The notes under the pieces: model-generated
The model's input: only the letters and a program-made list of their open reading frames with translations
Told to the model about the DNA's origin: nothing
Databases searched by the model: none
Position numbers and translations under genes: made by a program
From: Podocnemis expansa
Lineage: Eukaryota > Chordata > Testudines > Podocnemididae
NCBI GenBank assembly: GCA_007922195.1
Contig: ML681992.1
Location: 41,193,221 to 41,257,220 of the forward strand
DNA: 64,000 nucleotides
Direction of reading: 5' to 3'
Part shown: in pieces, positions 62,191 to 64,000 of the stretch
Layout: every line of letters begins with the position of its first letter
Position numbering within the stretch: position 1 is the first letter of the stretch

Positions 62191-63988
62191 AAGATCTGAG
62201 GACACAAATATTTGTGAGATTGAGTTGATTTTGCCAAATTGTTCTTTTCAGAAAAAATAAACAAAGATAATACAAAATCCAATAAACCTAACATTTTAAT
62301 TTTCTGGTTTGAAAAGACTGTTGTTCCAAAAGGTCCTTTAATTTATAAAAATAATCCAAAACATTAAGAAATGGTAAAAATAAAATGTTTTGTTTGACCC
62401 AAATGATTCTTTTTAACTTTTTGGTGTGACTTCAAATAGCTTTTTTTTTTTTTTTTTTTAGTTTAATTTTCAAAACAGCCAATAAACTGAAAAACTCATT
62501 ATCTGCCTAGATCTACCCAAGAGCCAAGAGTGTACATTGCAAGCTTACTACTCTATATCCTAAAACTTTGGGTTGTGATATATGATTCTTGTAATGCACT
62601 CAAGCTTAGATACTCCCTCCTGGTATCCCTCATGCTGTGTTATATATTATTGGTGTGGCTTGCACTCTCATTCTTCCTATCCAGCCTCCCTCTCAGACTC
62701 CTTCTGTCTTTATCTTCCTTTTTTCTCAGGTGACTCTCCTTTCCTTCTTAGGTTTTATATTTTTGCAGACTTTTCCATCTCCTTTCTTATCACCGTCAGA
62801 AGACAACAAGTGAAAAGCTTGGTCCCACTGCAGTCAGTAAGAATTTTGTGATTGACTTCAGTGAGGCCAGGATTTAACCTAATATATTCTGTCTAGATGA
62901 GAAAGTGGTGAGAAAATCATCATCTCCGGATTCCTGGGACACATAATCCTTTTGTGACTGATCTGAGTGCAGTAGAAGCAGAATAGATTTAACTAACTGG
63001 CCCTGCCAACATGAATTTGTCCCGTGGTCAACTTCATTTTGGATCTATGGCAGGACTAGCCTTTTATTGCCACTGTACCACATCTTTCTACATTTCTCCA
63101 CTCTCTTACCCCATCTCCCCAGAGATTAAACTCTAATTTTAACTGAAAAGAAAGACAATTCCATCAAAATGATATTTTAATACATCTGACAAACAAACAA
63201 AACTTACCAGTGATGAATATTTTGCTGTAAGATAACAGCAGCAACACAACAGGAATTTTATTAGTTTGCTAATGAAGTTCTCAAACATGATTTAAACTAT
63301 GTTGGAACTTAGCATGAGAGCAGACAAGACAGACATGGACAAGCAAATTATTTGCACTGTAAGTATTATCATCACATTGTCAAAAATAGCCTATGCTGGC
63401 CTGGTGGCTAAAAGCAGGTAGGTAACATCCACTGCCCTGTGTTATTGCCATGGAATTTTATTGTATTTTATTTTTTTTTCAGTAGATAAGTATTATATTT
63501 AGGGTCAGCACAGTAGAGCAGGTCTGGGTATAATCTTTCAAATTTTAATCTAACATAACCATACAGCTTCACACCTGGCCATATGAGTTACACCTTTAAC
63601 ATAAATTCAATCTCTTTCCCATTGCTAAATCCCAGCAATCGCCTTCAAGTCATTTATAGTTAAATCTTCACAATCTCAATCCTATCAGACTTGTGTCTGT
63701 TACCATTGCATTGTGTAAGGCAGCAATGGTTTAAACAATGAAAGGCTGGTATTTAAGGAATTTAAGTAAATTGTTTAAAAAGATTACAAATATACTCAAT
63801 ATTGCTAAATTAACCCATAAACTTGGGGTATGCTCATTTATTAGGGTTACCTCCTTTGACAGGGGTGGTGGTTGTAATCCTATTAATGTACTGCTTGCAT
63901 CACTTGTGGTTCTATAGGGAGCTCTTTTCTCCCTTCCACAGGTCCCTTCTCAATGGAATTTCCCTTGCAGGACCTAAATTTCCCAGGA
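62191..63988. other. Intronic sequence, nothing recognised
   Basis: T-rich tract (about 20 T) near 62440-62459. No exon or recognised repeat. Confidence 0.4.
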
Positions 63989-64000
63989 CAGGGGTCCCCA
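63989..64000. mobile_element. Possible hAT end cut by the window edge
   Basis: The last 12 bases are CAGGGGTCCCCA, a typical hAT terminus. Confidence 0.35.

Noticed and set aside
63180..63300. Possible further contactin exon near an 'acttaccag' motif at about 63203
   Set aside because: The donor-like motif exists on the minus strand, but the sequence beside it does not read as Ig-domain coding.
1..64000. CRISPR array, bacterial operons, rRNA or functional tRNA genes
   Set aside because: No regularly spaced repeats, no dense gene packing and no conserved RNA gene seen; the sequence is clearly vertebrate intron.

Overview
This window is vertebrate nuclear DNA, almost all of it intron. The transposon mix is CR1 and L2 LINEs, a DIRS-type tyrosine-recombinase retrotransposon, Penelope-like elements, many short hAT elements, solo LTRs and MIR-like SINEs. 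Several CR1 tails have the wording I know from turtles, so I infer a non-avian reptile, most likely a turtle. No species can be proved from the sequence alone.

The only host gene I can support is on the minus strand: two internal coding exons, 47525-47728 and 18560-18662, separated by a 28.9 kb intron. They have canonical GT/AG borders and a matching reading phase. They encode the second half of an Ig domain (Ig2) and the start of the next (Ig3) of a contactin, best matching contactin-5 (CNTN5). The sequence on both sides of the two exons is further intron of the same gene. I found no other exon.

Region by region. 1-5.7 kb: a MIR-type SINE, hAT elements, an L2 remnant, and a GC-rich repeat split by a solo LTR. 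5.7-15.6 kb: GC-rich blocks, a possible LTR, three hAT elements (two back to back), a second solo LTR and a palindromic MITE. 16.4-17.1 kb: a Penelope-like element with inverted tails. 17.6-18.7 kb: a hAT element and the Ig3 exon. 20.4-30.4 kb: CR1 and another LINE, with hAT and GC-rich insertions. 32.5-35.9 kb: LTR and CR1 pieces, and a hAT element itself split by a solo LTR. 37.2-43.2 kb: a composite of a DIRS element and two CR1 copies. 46.5-50.9 kb: a hAT element, the Ig2 exon and a third solo LTR between duplicated flanks. 52-64 kb: a CR1 tail, a Penelope-like element with an open GIY-YIG endonuclease frame, a second palindromic MITE, a hAT element and a CR1 3' end.

The most notable items are the DIRS element, whose recombinase frame is broken by a single TGA with all recognisable catalytic residues still present; its 66-bp inverted repeat pair; the open Penelope endonuclease frame; and a set of hAT insertions whose 8-bp target duplications mostly carry a central TA. 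All family names come from recognition by eye, with no database search.
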